From Metellina segmentata (taxonomy: Eukaryota; Arthropoda; Arachnida; Araneae; Tetragnathidae), in NCBI GenBank assembly GCA_947359465.1, contig OX375873.1:58685573-58749572 (forward strand): a stretch of DNA of 64,000 nucleotides. The letters are read 5' to 3'. This document shows, one piece after another, positions 12,509 to 23,930 of the stretch. The notes beneath the pieces are model-generated. The model had not been told where the DNA came from. It worked only from the letters and a program-made list of their open reading frames with translations, and did not search any database. The position numbers and the translations under genes are program-made. Position 1 is the first letter of the stretch; each line of letters opens with the position of its first letter.

Positions 12509-14200
12509 TGTTTTATAAATCTCTAAGTTGTTTTCGACTACTGTATCTAACGTGTGGTCTTCTTGTGAAATAGGAGGCATATGTGTAATAATAACAGGCG
12601 TCTACGTGACATATGCTCGTTCCAGGTTTAAACTTCACCTCAAACTTGTATTCTTGTATGAAGTTACTCCATCTTGCAAATTGAGGGTTCTGCGTTTTCT
12701 TCGTATTTAGGTAAACAAAAGCCTAGCAATCTGTAACAACAGAGAACTCTACCAATCAAGAATTGGCGTAGTCTGTCTAGAGTCCAAATAATGGCCATCA
12801 ATTCTAATTTGCTGGAATGATATTTTGTTTCAGCTGCTGTCGTTTTCTTACTAACACAATATACTAAATGAGTTTTCCATCTTCTCTTTGTTGAAGTAGC
12901 ATAGCAGCAATACCGTCAGAACTTGCATCAGTATGTACCTCTGTTTTGGCGTCAGGGCGGTACAACCCCCAAATAGGTAGCTCTGTCAAATTATCTCTTA
13001 ACTTCTCAAATGATTTCTGTTGTTTTTTATTCCGCTGGAACTTTGTATCCTTTCTTGTAAGTCGACTCAGTGGTTGAGCATGTGTAGAATACTTTGGTAT
13101 GGAACGTCTAAAAAAACTTTTGAGGCCCAAGAACCTTCAACTTCATGTACATTACCTGGTTTTGTAAATTCAGCAATGAACCGTTATTTTCCTTCGACCT
13201 GGTTGAATTCCATTTTCATTAACCTAAAATCCTAGGAACTCGATTTCTTTCTTGCCAAATTCACATTTTGGTAATTTTAATGATAGTTTGACTGACTTCA
13301 GACAGTCCAAAACTTGCTTCATTCCAATCATCATCTCCGAACAGTTTTTTGCAGGTATGAGAATGTCATCCAACTATCAAAATACTGTATTGTTCAGCAA
13401 TGGTCCCAGTACTACATGAATCATGCCTTGAAATTCCGAAGGAGCGTTGGTCAATCCAAAAATCTTCCTTTCAAACTGTCCAGTATCGTCTGGAGTTATG
13501 AAAGCCGTCTTCTGTTTGGCGTCTTCTCTTAACGGAATCTATAAGTACTCATGGGCCGAATCTAATGTTGTAAATTTTGAACAGTTGTTTAAGGACTCTA
13601 ACAGGTCATCTATCCTCGGTAATGGACATTTATATTTTCTAGTTTGTGAGTTTAACTTTCGATAGTCAACTACTAAACGGTGTTCCCCGTCTTCTTCTTT
13701 ACAATCATCAATGGACTTGGGTAAGGAGATCTTGTCTCAGTAACGATTCCGTTATCTTTCCATTGCTTCACGATTTCCTTTAAGCTCGTTCTTCGGCATT
13801 TGTTCTGTATGGTCGCATGGAAAATGATTTGATGCCTTCCACTTCTTTAATTTCCATCGTTACCAAATCAGTACAACCGAGTTAATTCAATTTTAGATCA
13901 AAGCAATTTCAATATTCGTTTAGAAGATGAACTGACTCTTGCTTCTCATCATAAGTAATATCTTCATCCGTTTTATGTCCTTATTCCTGATTGGGAGTTT
14001 TATTTCAGGAATTTCATATGACGTATTTAAAATTTAGCTGTCGAAAATTTCGAAATTGTCTGATTTTGGAGCTTTATCAACCAGGATCGAAACGACACAT
14101 TCTTTATTTTCTAAACAATTATTGCTTGAAAGCGATTTTATTGCTTCAACCCCTACCAACACATTGGCTTTCCATTAAAATAATACTTTGATTTTGACTA
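12509..14200 (-). pseudogene. Gypsy-like reverse transcriptase and RNase H, broken
   Basis: On the minus strand, 13900-13236 holds the RT core in fragmented frames: a GLTNAPSEFQ-type stretch, then the polymerase active-site region LDDILIPAKN. Immediately before this LDD there are two adjacent stop codons (13379-13374), at the place where the active-site Tyr of a YxDD box would be. Downstream comes LPKCEFGKKEIEFLGF, then the connection segment at 13130-12864 (YSTHAQPLSRLTRK) leading to RNase H with the TDASSDG motif (first catalytic Asp). After further stops, 12720-12520 retains the RNase H end (NPQFARWSNFIQEYKFEVKF, then HVDA). Gene order and motifs are those of Ty3/Gypsy pol. Clearly inactive. 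Confidence 0.85.
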
Positions 14201-14223
14201 TTTGCCATAGGTATTTTTGCTTC

Positions 14224-14760
14224 TCATTTTACCACTTCCAATAAACAACCTATATTTTTATTTCGCTTAACCATGACTAACCCGTCATACTGACTTTCAG
14301 TCCTACATTGCACCAGATTAACTGTATTTTTCTCGAGTACAGTAGCTTGCACTGATTTCAGAGTTACACGCGTATTATCCAAACTAAATTGCAGTTTATT
14401 GAATGGCGCTTCATCGATATGTAATTCGTTACCCATTCTGGCATAGGTTATATGAGGCATATCCAATCATGTTCTATCAACTAGCAAGTCCCCTGGTTTA
14501 TTTTCATCACCTACAATGAGAACTGTTATTTCCTTTCCTAAGACAGTATCAATTGCAATGTCAACTACTGCTTTTCCAAGAGTTTTAGCAGCTGGTGTAA
14601 TTTGGTTGTGAAATCCATAAACTTCATTTACTTCATGAATAACTACAATGTTTAACTTATTTGCGACTGATTCTCTCATCAAACATCCTGAGCTTCATGT
14701 GTTAATTAATGCAGTTACCCAGTTTTCATTGTTAAGCCTGGCCGTTTTGAGGTAGAGAAA
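14224..14760 (-). pseudogene. Gypsy-like aspartic protease region, broken
   Basis: The minus strand encodes ALINT-stop-SSGCLMRESVA. This corresponds to the A-L-I-D-T-G-S-S active site of retroelement aspartic proteases, with the catalytic Asp position reading Asn and the following Gly codon replaced by TGA (14697-14695). Two open segments follow: 14682-14467 (71 codons) and 14466-14224 (80 codons), separated by another break. It sits between the zinc-knuckle nucleocapsid and RT, as expected. Both active-site changes would abolish activity even if the frame were open. Confidence 0.7.
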
Positions 14761-14789
14761 CAAATTTGAACAATCGCTAATCCTTGTGG

Positions 14790-15561
14790 TTAAATTGATA
14801 ACGTTATTTCCAGAACTCTGCGTCTTCTCGGAACAATTCTTGGAATAATGTCCATAATCATTGCAATTGAAGCACTTGGTATCACCTTTCTCGTTACGTA
14901 AAGGTTTCCAGTAGCCTTGAGTCTTACAATTTTGGGTTGATTTCGTTTGTGGAACTCGGGTCTTTGATTTACTGTTGTCATATTCAGAACGAGCATTAGT
15001 TTGATTTTTATCGAATTGATTTGTCTACTTACGGTCAAAGGCCTTAAACGTAGCTCTAACTTCTCTCACTGTGTCATCTTCGTCTAACCTGTCTGCAAGT
15101 TCTTTAGGAGTTACAAACTTCGACCACTAATCTATGAAATGATCTTTAAGTTCATTGGGGACATTTCTCTTCATCTGGTCTGCAATCATCAAATACTTCA
15201 GACCTAGAAAATCTACGATACCTAATCCCGCAATCCATTCCTCAAAGAAGTTTTGTAATTAAAAAGTAAAGTCACTCCATGTACAGTTTGAAATTTGGTG
15301 TCGAATAAATTTTTGATGGAATTTTTCTGGACTAAGTTTAAACCGTTTTAATAACAACCTCTTAATATGTTCTTAATCGTTTGCTGTTTCCTCTTGCTCT
15401 CTTGCGATTATTTGCAAAATTTCGTAAGGGAGCAATTCCATCCGCGCTTGTCGTTCAAAGAGAACTAAATAAAGACTAACTTCTGCCTCTTTAAGATCAA
15501 ACTTACGAATGCCAACACTATACTGTTGAAATTTGAATAAAAAACTTTGAACTATCTTCAA
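14790..15561 (-). pseudogene. Gypsy-like gag with CCHC zinc knuckle, broken
   Basis: A CX2CX4HX4C zinc knuckle (CFNCNDYGHYSKNC) is encoded at 14874-14833 on the minus strand, the nucleic-acid-binding motif of retroelement nucleocapsids. Upstream, 15370-15060 has charged gag-like sequence ending in VREVRATFKAFDRK, and 15561-15373 holds an open 62-codon segment (MKIVQSFLFKFQQYSVGIRK) that could be the start of the polyprotein. Frames change several times. The zinc-knuckle identity is firm; assigning the rest to gag rests on position. Confidence 0.7.
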
Positions 15562-15600
15562 TTTTTTAAACGCAATTCTTTACTTGAATATTAGAATTCT

Positions 15601-17154
15601 AAAAACTGTAATTGATTAAAAATGTATAAAAATGGATTCATTTTAGTGTAATATTAATTTTAATAAAAAAAAATTAGAAAAATGTGAGTTATTAAATCCA
15701 AAAATTTATATAAGTTAAATACGCATTTATGAACAATAATTTTTTCATCTTTATCCTCCTCATTCTTTTCATTGCTGCAAACTTCAGTTTACAGTAATGT
15801 AAAATTTAGTAACCAATTAAATTTAATTCTAATATGTATTTCCTGTAGTTTGAGAAATTTTCTTCAAATGAAGGATAAAAGATTTCTCGAAATTCTCTAC
15901 TGGTAATCAAAAGCACACACTCAACTATGAAATCTATGTTCACGATTCCATTTATTTTAATTTAGAATTATTATTAAAGGGAAAACTTTAAATTCGAGGA
16001 TTATGCCCCCAACACGCATTTCATATTTTTATTATTTGAATTATATACTTGGATTATCTTGAATTATATTTCATTCTCACGATGCTTCCAAACTATAGAC
16101 ATCTGCGAAAAATATAATCTTACTTAAATCAAATTCTTATATTGCAATAACATATATTACTCACCACCTATTCAATAAGAAATGTAATTCACCGATAAAT
16201 GCAAATAAGTTATAATCGTCATTTTTACTTTAATTATAACTGAAATAGAAAGAAAATTGTTAAATGCTCTGTTATATGATCTAAAATGAAACAAAACTCA
16301 TCATTTTACAATCTAGTTAAGAGCATTTAGACCCAGGTTGAGATGTTTAAAGCACGAACGATGCATTTTTACACAACATTTTAGTAATACCAGATCCATA
16401 TAATTATATCGTATATTTATTCCATTCAAGTAATTGTATAAAAGGCTTGGAACAAGCACATGTCAAGCCATTTGCACAAAATATTTACTGAAGCAATTTT
16501 CCAGTTGAAAAATTCTATAATAATTGTTTTGTGTAATGTAATTATTCATGTTTCTCAACATTAATTATAAATAAGTTATCTTTATGTTCTATAATTTACA
16601 TAAATATGAATTGTTATTTTAATTAATAAATTTCTCCTTTTTACGTTATTACACTCTTTAATGGATTTTTAAATTGATCTCCTTAAACAAGTCTATTCTT
16701 TGAAGACTATATAAAACAGCACATAGAAATGTAAAACGCTTAACAATAAATAAAATTTAAGCATCTTTTCTTTAAAAAAAGAACTACAAAATCAATTCAC
16801 TATAGCTTTCATTATTAGCTTCACCAAATGATTCAATGGAGTAATCATGGAGTGTTAGTGGAATGAATCAGAGATAGATAATAGTATATCCGTGTGTATA
16901 TTTCTCTTTCTTTCTAAAGCCACGAGTATGAGATGCCACAGTTAAAATTAACTGGGTAAATCTAAACAATCATCAATATTTTAAGCAAATGTTTACTTTG
17001 ATAGACAAATCTATTATGAATTGTGAAACAAAAAACCTTTCTCGATTAATATGTGTTTGTAAAATATAATTTGCGACTACATTTGCCTTTGATGTTTGTT
17101 AAGAACTCTTACAACAACAGTATCGTAAGCCACAAATAATTTCAACTTGGTCTA
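15601..17154. other. AT-rich stretch, no gene seen
   Basis: Strongly AT-rich with no supported gene and no clear repeat structure by eye. It would be the place for a 5' LTR of the Gypsy-like element, but no matching LTR copy near 10.2-10.5 kb was seen. Confidence 0.45.
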
Positions 17155-17305
17155 TACAGGGTGATTCTACGGTCATGGGACAAACTTGGAGGGATGGTAC
17201 AGCTTACAAAAACATAAATTTTTCGTATAGGAATGTGTGGTCGGAACAGACGCGTGGATGCAAGAACACAAAAAATGAGACATGAACAGAAAAATACTGT
17301 TTATT
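17155..17305 (+). repeat. Left terminal inverted repeat
   Basis: Inverted counterpart of 20205-20357. Shared blocks include GGTCATGGGACAAACTTGG, the AAGCTGTACC block read outward, and the AATGAGACATGAACAG-type block near the inner edge. The copies differ by scattered substitutions and a 2-3 bp indel near each tip. Confidence 0.8.
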
Positions 17306-17385
17306 AACAATATCCTTGCAAAGTGTCCCTTGCTACCTATAAACGAAGGAGCTACGATAAACGGATGTCCCTTGCTACGATAAAC

Positions 17386-19206
17386 GGAGTCCTATAAACG
17401 ATGGTCTTTAGATGGCCACAAAAGAAGTAAAAGGATACTCTATAAATCTGGCGATCAGGGTGGCCATCGGACTGGTCCACTACTCCCAATGCATCGCCCC
17501 GCAAATTTGGTATCCAAGTAATTGCAAACAACCACGTTGAAGTGCTTCTTTGTATGAATGTTTACAATAAATGCTCAAAATTGCGACCACCAACAGTAAT
17601 ACATGCTTGATAGCGTCGAAGGTGTGATTGGCGACCAGTTCCAAAGATGCCAGGCATTTCTCGTACGATTGCAGACGCGATAGATAGTCGAGCAACGAGG
17701 TCGTCAATTGAGTCAACTGGAGTCCTATAAACGATGGTCTTTAGATGGCCACAAAAGAAGTAAAAGGATACTCTATAAATCTGGCGATCAGGGTGGCCAT
17801 CGGACTGGTCCACTACTCCCAATGCATCGCCCCGCAAATCTGGTATCCAAGTAATTGCAAACAACCACGTTGAAGTGCTTCTTTGTATGAATGTTTACAA
17901 TAAATGCTCAAAATTGCGACCACCAACAGTAATACATGCTTGATAGCGTCGAAGGTGTGATTGGCGACCAGTTCCAAAGATGCCAGGCATTTCGCGTACG
18001 ATTGCAGACGCGATAGATAGTCGAGCAACGAGGTCGTCAATTGAGTCAACTGGAGTCCTATAAACGATGGTCTTTAGATGGCCACAAAAGAAGTAAAAGG
18101 ATACTCTATAAATCTGGCGATCAGGGTGGCCATCGGACTGGTCCACTACTCCCAATGCATCGCCCCGCAAATTTGGTATCCAAGTAATTGCAAACAACCA
18201 CGTTGAAGTGCTTCTTTGTATGAATGTTTACAATAAATGCTCAAAATTGCGACCACCAACAGTAATACATGCTTGATAGCGTCGAAGGTGTGATTGGCGA
18301 CCAGTTCCAAAGATGCCAGGCATTTCGCGTACGATTGCAGACGCGATAGATAGTCGAGCAACGAGGTCGTCAATTGAGTCAACTGGAGTCCTATAAACGA
18401 TGGTCTTTAGATGGCCACAAAAGAAGTAAAAGGATACTCTATAAATCTGGCGATCAGGGTGGCCATCGGACTGGTCCACTACTCCCAATGCATCGCCCCG
18501 CAAATTTGGTATCCAAGTAATTGCAAACAACCACGTTGAAGTGCTTCTTTGTATGAATGTTTACAATAAATGCTCAAAATTGCGACCACCAACAGTAATA
18601 CATGCTTGATAGCGTCGAAGGTGTGATTGGCGACCAGTTCCAAAGATGCCAGGCATTTCGCGAACGATTGCAGACGCGATAGATAGTCGAGCAACGAGGT
18701 CGTCAATTGAGTCAACTGGAGTCCTATAAACGATGGTCTTTAGATGGCCACAAAAGAAGTAAAAGGATACTCGATAAATCTGGCGATCAGGGTGGCCATC
18801 GGACTGGTCCACTACTCCCAATGCATCGCCCCGCAAATCTGGTATCCAAGTAATTGCAAACAACCACGTTGAAGTGCTTCTTTGTATGAATGTTTACAAT
18901 AAATGCTCAAAATTGCGACCACCAACAGTAATACATGCTTGATAGCGTCGAAGGTGTGATTGGCGACCAGTTCCAAAGATGCCAGGCATTTCGCGTACGA
19001 TTGCAGACGAGATAGATAGTCGAGCAACGAGGTCGTCAATTGAGTCAACTGGAGTCCTATAAACGATGGTCTTTAGATGGCCACAAAAGAAGGAAAAGGA
19101 TACTCGATAAATCTGGCGATCAGGGTGGCCATCGGACTGGTCCACTACTCCCAATGCATCGCCCCGCATATCGGGTATCCAAGTAATTGCAAACAACCAC
19201 GTTGAA
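17386..19206 (-). repeat. 333-bp tandem array (5 full units plus a partial)
   Basis: The anchor GGAGTCCTATAAACGATGG starts at 17386, 17719, 18052, 18385, 18718 and 19051, a spacing of exactly 333 bp each time. Five complete units are followed by a partial sixth (19051-19206) that runs into unique transposase sequence. Each unit contains the last ~100 codons of the transposase including its stop plus a short bridge. Units differ by a few substitutions (CTCTATA or CTCGATA; CAAATTTGG or CAAATCTGG; TCTCGTACG, TCGCGTACG or TCGCGAACG), so they are not identical copies. At the left edge, short duplications of CGATAAACGGA-type sequence sit at the break. Confidence 0.95.
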
Positions 19207-20040
19207 ATGGAATGGCACACCATCATGCTGAAATCACATGTCATTACGAACGACAGTCGTAACACATGTGATTTCGTACATGTAAACGTCGGAGCATCCT
19301 GCAGCAATTCTGGTAAAACCTCTTCCAGAGAAATATGATAATGTTAGCCATTGAGTCGCGTTGGTAGGAAATACGGGCCTATGAGGAAATCGTTCACAAC
19401 ACCCGCTCAAACATTCACAGAGAAGCGTTTCTAGAATGCATGTGGACGTGTAGCGTGTGTATTTTCTGTTGCCCACACAAGAGTATTGTGCACAATGAAA
19501 ACACCTTTCTGTGTAAAAGTCACCGCAACTGTGAATAGCACAGAAGCTGGGAAAACCGGCTGCAATGCACACTGCTGTAGGAACCATTGACAGAATTCTA
19601 AGCGCAGCAAGTAATCACTTGCCTGCAACACTTGGACTCTGAATATGGAATGGGTGTAAACGTTCTTCATTTAAGACTCTCCAAACGATGTGTTGACTCA
19701 CATGTACACAACGTGTACTTGTGTGGGGTGTTTCATCCACAATGTTTAAAATGGTTTCTCCCATGTTTGGATGTCGTACATTTCTTGATCCAGTAATTGC
19801 AAACAACGTCTTCAATTCTTCCGAAAGAAACAATTGTTCCGTCAGAGCTAGTTATGAATGAACTATTTTCACAAAGGTGCCGATGCAACCCCTTAAACAT
19901 TTTGTGGTTGGGCATACGCCTGTTTGGCCTGATCTGCCTTTCCTATTAGCAGCATCGTACATCATATGCATGTCCGCCTTTTCACTATTTGTAAAATCTC
20001 CCATCACGGCCGACAGCAAAGTTGCAAATGACGTTTTCAC
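17490..20040 (-). pseudogene. IS630/mariner-type transposase, broken and 3'-amplified
   Basis: DDE/D transposases cut and paste the element. On the minus strand, 20040-19852 encodes an N-terminal stretch with NSEKADMHMMYDAANRKG, as in the DUF4817-type N-terminus common in arthropod IS630/mariner elements. Then 19833-19615 gives the helix-turn-helix part (TSTRCVHVSQHIVWRVLNEE, then RLHPFHIQ), 19670-19431 gives LRLEFCQWFLQQC, and 19587-19234 a further segment. The C-terminal part contains GPVRWPP-stop-SPDL, with the last catalytic Asp after a TGA that replaces a likely Arg codon, then after a frame change FFCGHLKTIVYRTPVDSIDD and VGGRNFEHLL before the stop. Multiple frameshifts and stops make it inactive. 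The C-terminal portion is present five times over. Confidence 0.85.
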
Positions 20041-20204
20041 GCAGATGCATCAAGTCACGGATGGCCAGGCACTCTACTGCCTTCTACCCATATCATTGCC
20101 AGCCAATCACAGTTGCCGAATTCGTATAACTGTTGGTGGTCGCAATTTTGAGCATTTATTGTAAACATTGTTGCAAATAAGCACTTTGTTTATTCATAAC
20201 ATCA

Positions 20205-20357
20205 TAGCAATGTTTTTCTGTTCGTGTCTCATTTTCTGTGTTCGTTCCTCCATGCGTCACTTCCGACCATACATACCTGTACGAAAAATGTCTGTTTTAG
20301 TAAGCTGTACCACCCCTCCAAGTTTGTCCCATGACCGTAGAATCATCACCCTGTGTA
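20205..20357 (-). repeat. Right terminal inverted repeat
   Basis: Inverted counterpart of 17155-17305. Just inside it, 20127-20170 carries, on the plus strand, a 40-bp identity to the transposase 3' end (encoding VGGRNFEHLL and the stop), so the inverted similarity extends into coding sequence. Confidence 0.8.
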
Positions 20358-21474
20358 TAACATGTCATGGAGGTTGGCAGACATTACCAGTATATAAGAA
20401 GCTGGCTTGGAATTAACTCTATAGAGCTGGTATTTTCACTTTTTACTGGAAATAATAATTTTCTTCTTGGAAACACGTCTTTAGAAATCGGCCATCTTTG
20501 ACAGTGGCTTATCGTGTTCCTTACAAACAACAGCCGAAAAAGCCTTGAAGAAATAACACAACTGTCTGCGTAGTCGTGCTATCTGTTAGAGTTTTAATGT
20601 GATAATGAGATAAATAACAGCACCAAACTACCTTGAGTTGCAGAAATCCCATCTTCAAACGTGTCTTGTCACGTCATTGCGCCAAGCCCTTTATATCTTT
20701 CGACTAACTGAAATCACATTTATTTGCCAAGTACAGGTGTGATAAGATTTAAAACCAAAAGTACCGAAATAAACATGGACATAGGTTCTACCAGGAAACG
20801 TTTATACATATGCATTAACTTTTTGATGGGTGATGGGGGACGTTTGGCGCTCACACCTGCTTCAAACGGGGTTAAGGCTAGATATATAAATATTCTTAAG
20901 TACATTAAGGTTGTTAATATGTATAAATATTCGCTCACATTTGATATTTTCATGCTCTAGGTGGGCGCTGAGACATCACAATGCCTCGATACCTTAAAAA
21001 TAAATTATTATTTTGCTCATACGCACATATAAAGAAATCCAAACACTTCTTTAAATCACTATTTATTTCTCGAGATGCCATATTCAAACTCATTAATTCA
21101 ACGCGTCACTGCATTCATATCTCAGAAACCTCTGACCGAACCCCGAAAACCTTCGCCTCTCCCCATGCTATTTGTCATTTCACACATACTTTATTCGCTC
21201 TTCTGTCACCAACTTCTCGGATGTCTCACAACTAGAATCCGCTTTCCGTAATTCATGTTAATAATTTCTTTCAATTATGTCACACAATAAATCAGCTTTG
21301 TTTTAAGTCCACCGCTATGCCCATGATGCTTCGTTTTAATGCAACACGTATTCATAGGAGGTTGTCACCCATTTTATTTTTTCGTTCATAATTTATATTT
21401 ATTTATACCTTTTCGAAATACATTTCTTAGCATAAGGTCAGGACCTATTTGTGCAACATGTAAAACTTATATCG
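20358..21474. other. No gene seen
   Basis: Unique-looking sequence with short chance frames. Around 21370-21470 a stretch resembles the degenerate ~185-bp repeat of 22200-22800 (TTTATACCTTTTCGAAATAC, then TTAGCATAAGG and GACCTATTTG), suggesting a detached unit. Confidence 0.45.
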
Positions 21475-21713
21475 TTCTCTTTAACCCTCCTTATGTTTAT
21501 CTCGACGAGGCGTCTCGTAATTAACAAAACTGACCAGATCTGATGTCACAAATTTCATTATTGCTTATAGTTTATAGAAACTATCTTATAACTTGAAGGA
21601 TCATTATCTGCCAATTTTTATTGAATGGGCTTGACTGGATTTCCTTTCTGTTAGTTATATGACTGCAGATAACCTGTTGTTAACGATGATCATAGAGACT
21701 CTTGCACAGTAAA

Positions 21714-21897
21714 TAACCCTCCTGGTGGTTGTCTCGACGAGATATTTACCCATTAGATTAACAGACCAGATCTTAATGAGCGAGTTATCTCGTCCTTAGA
21801 AAAAGACCAACCAGATTTTCATTTCTTCTCCATAAAAAATAGACAGTACCCAGATCGTTATTGACGATATATCTCGTCGAAACCATTTTAAGGGTTA
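21714..21897. mobile_element. piggyBac-like MITE, 184 bp (reference copy)
   Basis: The left end is TAACCCTCCTGGTGGTTGTC followed by TCGACGAGATAT. The right end, reverse complemented, is TAACCCTTAAAATGGTTTCG followed by ACGAGATATATCG. TTAA-like flanks with termini starting CCCT are the piggyBac pattern. The interior carries CAGACCAGATCTTAATGA, GAGTTATCTCGTC and AAAGACCAACCAGAT. A partial relative lies at 21483-21560 (TTTAACCCTCCTTATG, then CTGACCAGATCTGATG). Other members are at 38050-38220, 49905-50105, 55360-56020 and 62924-63155. Confidence 0.6.
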
Positions 21898-22199
21898 ATT
21901 TCTATTTTAATACAGCTAAACAAAGTAAGATATCGTGGCGAGATATGAGAGAGTTGGTGATGGGTACGGATTAAACGAGATAGGATATTATTCGAATGGG
22001 ATAACGTGTACTGGAATGTGAAAAATAAATAATGATGTTTAAAAAAAAAGATATTCTAAGCAGGTTAATACACTTCTCTCCGCATATCCTACTTCTCACC
22101 CCTGGCTCAGCTCTTCGTAATCAATGGTCATAATTTCTTTACGTGTCTCAAAAAATTATTTGTTTTAAGTCAATCACTTGACGCCTATTTGTTTGGCTA

Positions 22200-22800
22200 C
22201 GATGTATATTTATAAAAAGTAATAGGTTAAAACCCATTTGTTTTTCAAAATTAAAATTTATTTATACTTTTTCGTACATTTTTAGCATTGGGCGGGGGGT
22301 TAAGACCTATTGGTGGAACATTATGGTTATTATTTGCTTATGTTTAATTTTCCAATGTTTATTCTCTTTGGGCTTCAAGTTTTAAAGTAAAGGGATAATC
22401 TAGAATCTGGCATTGTTTCTTTTTCAAAATACGTATTTGTTCTTATACAAATCCTTTTTAACATAATATCCTTAAAATGATTAAGACCAATTGATGAAAT
22501 ATGAAAGCGCATTATTTCCTTCTATTTACTACCGCAAAATTTTCTTTCTCAGCCTACAAGTTTTAAAATAAGGAAATAATCTTCTCAAGGAACTCTGGGA
22601 TTTGTTATTTCTTTCAAAATTTAAATTTATTTATTCCTTTTCAAAAAACGGTTTAGCATAATGCCTTTAAAAGAGTTAAGACCAATGGATGCAACATTGA
22701 AACTTATTATTTCTTTCTGTTTAATTTCCCAAAGTTTTCCCTTTGGCCTACAAGTTTTAAAGTAAAGGAATAATCTCTTTTCGGAAGCTCTGGAATTGCT
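22200..22800. repeat. Degenerate ~185-bp tandem repeat, about three units
   Basis: The block AAGTTTTAAARTAARGRAAT recurs at 22378, 22558 and 22751 (spacing 180 and 193). It is preceded each time by GACCAATGGATG-type and TTATTTCTTTCTRTTTA-type blocks and by TTAGCATAATGCC or similar. Divergence between units is considerable, so the array is old. Confidence 0.7.
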
Positions 22801-23479
22801 GTTCTCTAAACTTGAACTTGATGGTATAAAAGTGTCACACAAGTCCAATCGATTTCACTTTCGGAGCGCAAGAAGAATTGATTCAGGGAGACGTCATAAG
22901 ACCAGATAAATATCGGACTTAATGCCTTTGAAAGAAAAGTTCTTTGATACAAATATCTGCGGAAAAAGAAAACAACCATCGATTGAATCGAATGTGTTTT
23001 TCTTGAAATAAAGACAATAAAAACAAGGTATTTTCTGGAATTTGAACCTCTTGGATTTCGAAGCTCCAAGCGTTTCAAACATCGATCAAGTTTTGTAAAA
23101 AGGAAGGTTACTTTTTTACAAAATAAATAAGATTAAGTATGATTGATTTTTGTTTGGTTAGAATTGTTTTCAAATTTTAAAGAAGCTTTTGAGGGTTTTT
23201 TTGGATTATTTTTGTAAATTGTTGAATAAATTTTAAACCCTTTTAATATCTGGTTTTAAAACTTGTTGATACTATTCTATGTATTGTTCTGAAAGTAAAT
23301 AGTTGACGATTTCTCAACGTTGTTTAAAATATTGACATGTAAAAGTATTAAAATTACGAAGTGAAATTTAAAGGTTAAATTTCGAGAGAATAGTGCATCA
23401 CTGACATAAATGAAAAACATTGCATAGAATCGTAAGATTTCTGGAAAGAGTTCCATGGGCTATTCCCAAGAATTGCGTG
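22801..23479. other. No gene seen
   Basis: AT-rich; overlapping short minus-strand frames at 22806-23082 have no recognisable similarity. Confidence 0.4.
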
Positions 23480-23575
23480 TATTAATGAAAAATATAATTT
23501 ACGTAAAATAACATAACAAATATTAATGGAAAATATAATTTACGTAAAATAAGATAACAAGTATTAATGGAAAAT
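23480..23575. repeat. 41-bp tandem repeat, 2.3 units
   Basis: ATTAATGRAAAATATAATTT recurs at 23481, 23522 and 23563, each a 41-bp step, with near identity between units. Confidence 0.85.
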
Positions 23576-23666
23576 ATCGTCTGGAACTAAAATGTCAAAA
23601 ATAATTTATGGTTGCATTTTATCGTTTACAGAGTTCAGCACGTCACAAAGCAAATTAATACATCGC

Positions 23667-23930
23667 ACCACAACAAGAAAAGTGACACAGGCCAAAAAAT
23701 AAAGATTTTGATGTTATGTTATTGAAAAATATGTACGAGGTGCCCCAGCGTGTTATATTACTATTCTATTGAATATAATAGAAGTTACCACCTCAAATAC
23801 TTTCCTAAAATTTAAAAGAAGCTTATACTATTTCAATATAAGTTTTATAGTATCCTTTAAGTTAATGTTTCTCAAATTCTGCAATTTTGAGGTGTCACTT
23901 TTCTTGCCGGGGTGCGACTTGTTAAATCGA
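23667..23930. mobile_element. Small inverted-repeat element (MITE-like)
   Basis: The left block is TCGCACCACAACAAGAAAAG followed by TGACAC. The right block, reverse complemented, is TCGCACCCCGGCAAGAAAAG followed by TGACAC. About 200 bp of non-coding AT-rich DNA lies between. The target-site duplication is unclear, so the class is not assigned. Confidence 0.5.

Larger units (their letters stand above)
10450..15600 (-). mobile_element. Decayed Ty3/Gypsy-like LTR retrotransposon (internal region)
   Basis: Read on the minus strand, the order is gag with a zinc knuckle (about 15560-14790), protease (14760-14470), reverse transcriptase and RNase H (14200-12509), then integrase (11860-10512). Protease-RT-RNase H-integrase is the Ty3/Gypsy order; Copia types have integrase before RT. 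Several frameshifts and stops break the reading frame, and a Helitron sits between RNase H and integrase. I found no LTR pair, primer-binding site or polypurine tract by eye, so the outer limits are approximate and it may be truncated at both ends. Confidence 0.85.
17155..20357 (-). mobile_element. IS630/mariner-type DNA transposon with internal 333-bp array
   Basis: Long inverted termini bound this 3.2-kb element. The left end reads TACAGGGTGATTCTACGG and then GTCATGGGACAAACTTGG. The right end, reverse complemented, reads TACACAGGGTGATGATTCT, then the same GGTCATGGGACAAACTTGG stretch. The similarity runs for about 150 bp on each side (to about 17305 and from about 20205). Both ends are flanked by TA (17153-17154 and 20358-20359), the mariner target. 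The minus strand carries a broken transposase from about 20040 to 17490. Its 3' part is tandemly amplified. Confidence 0.85.
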
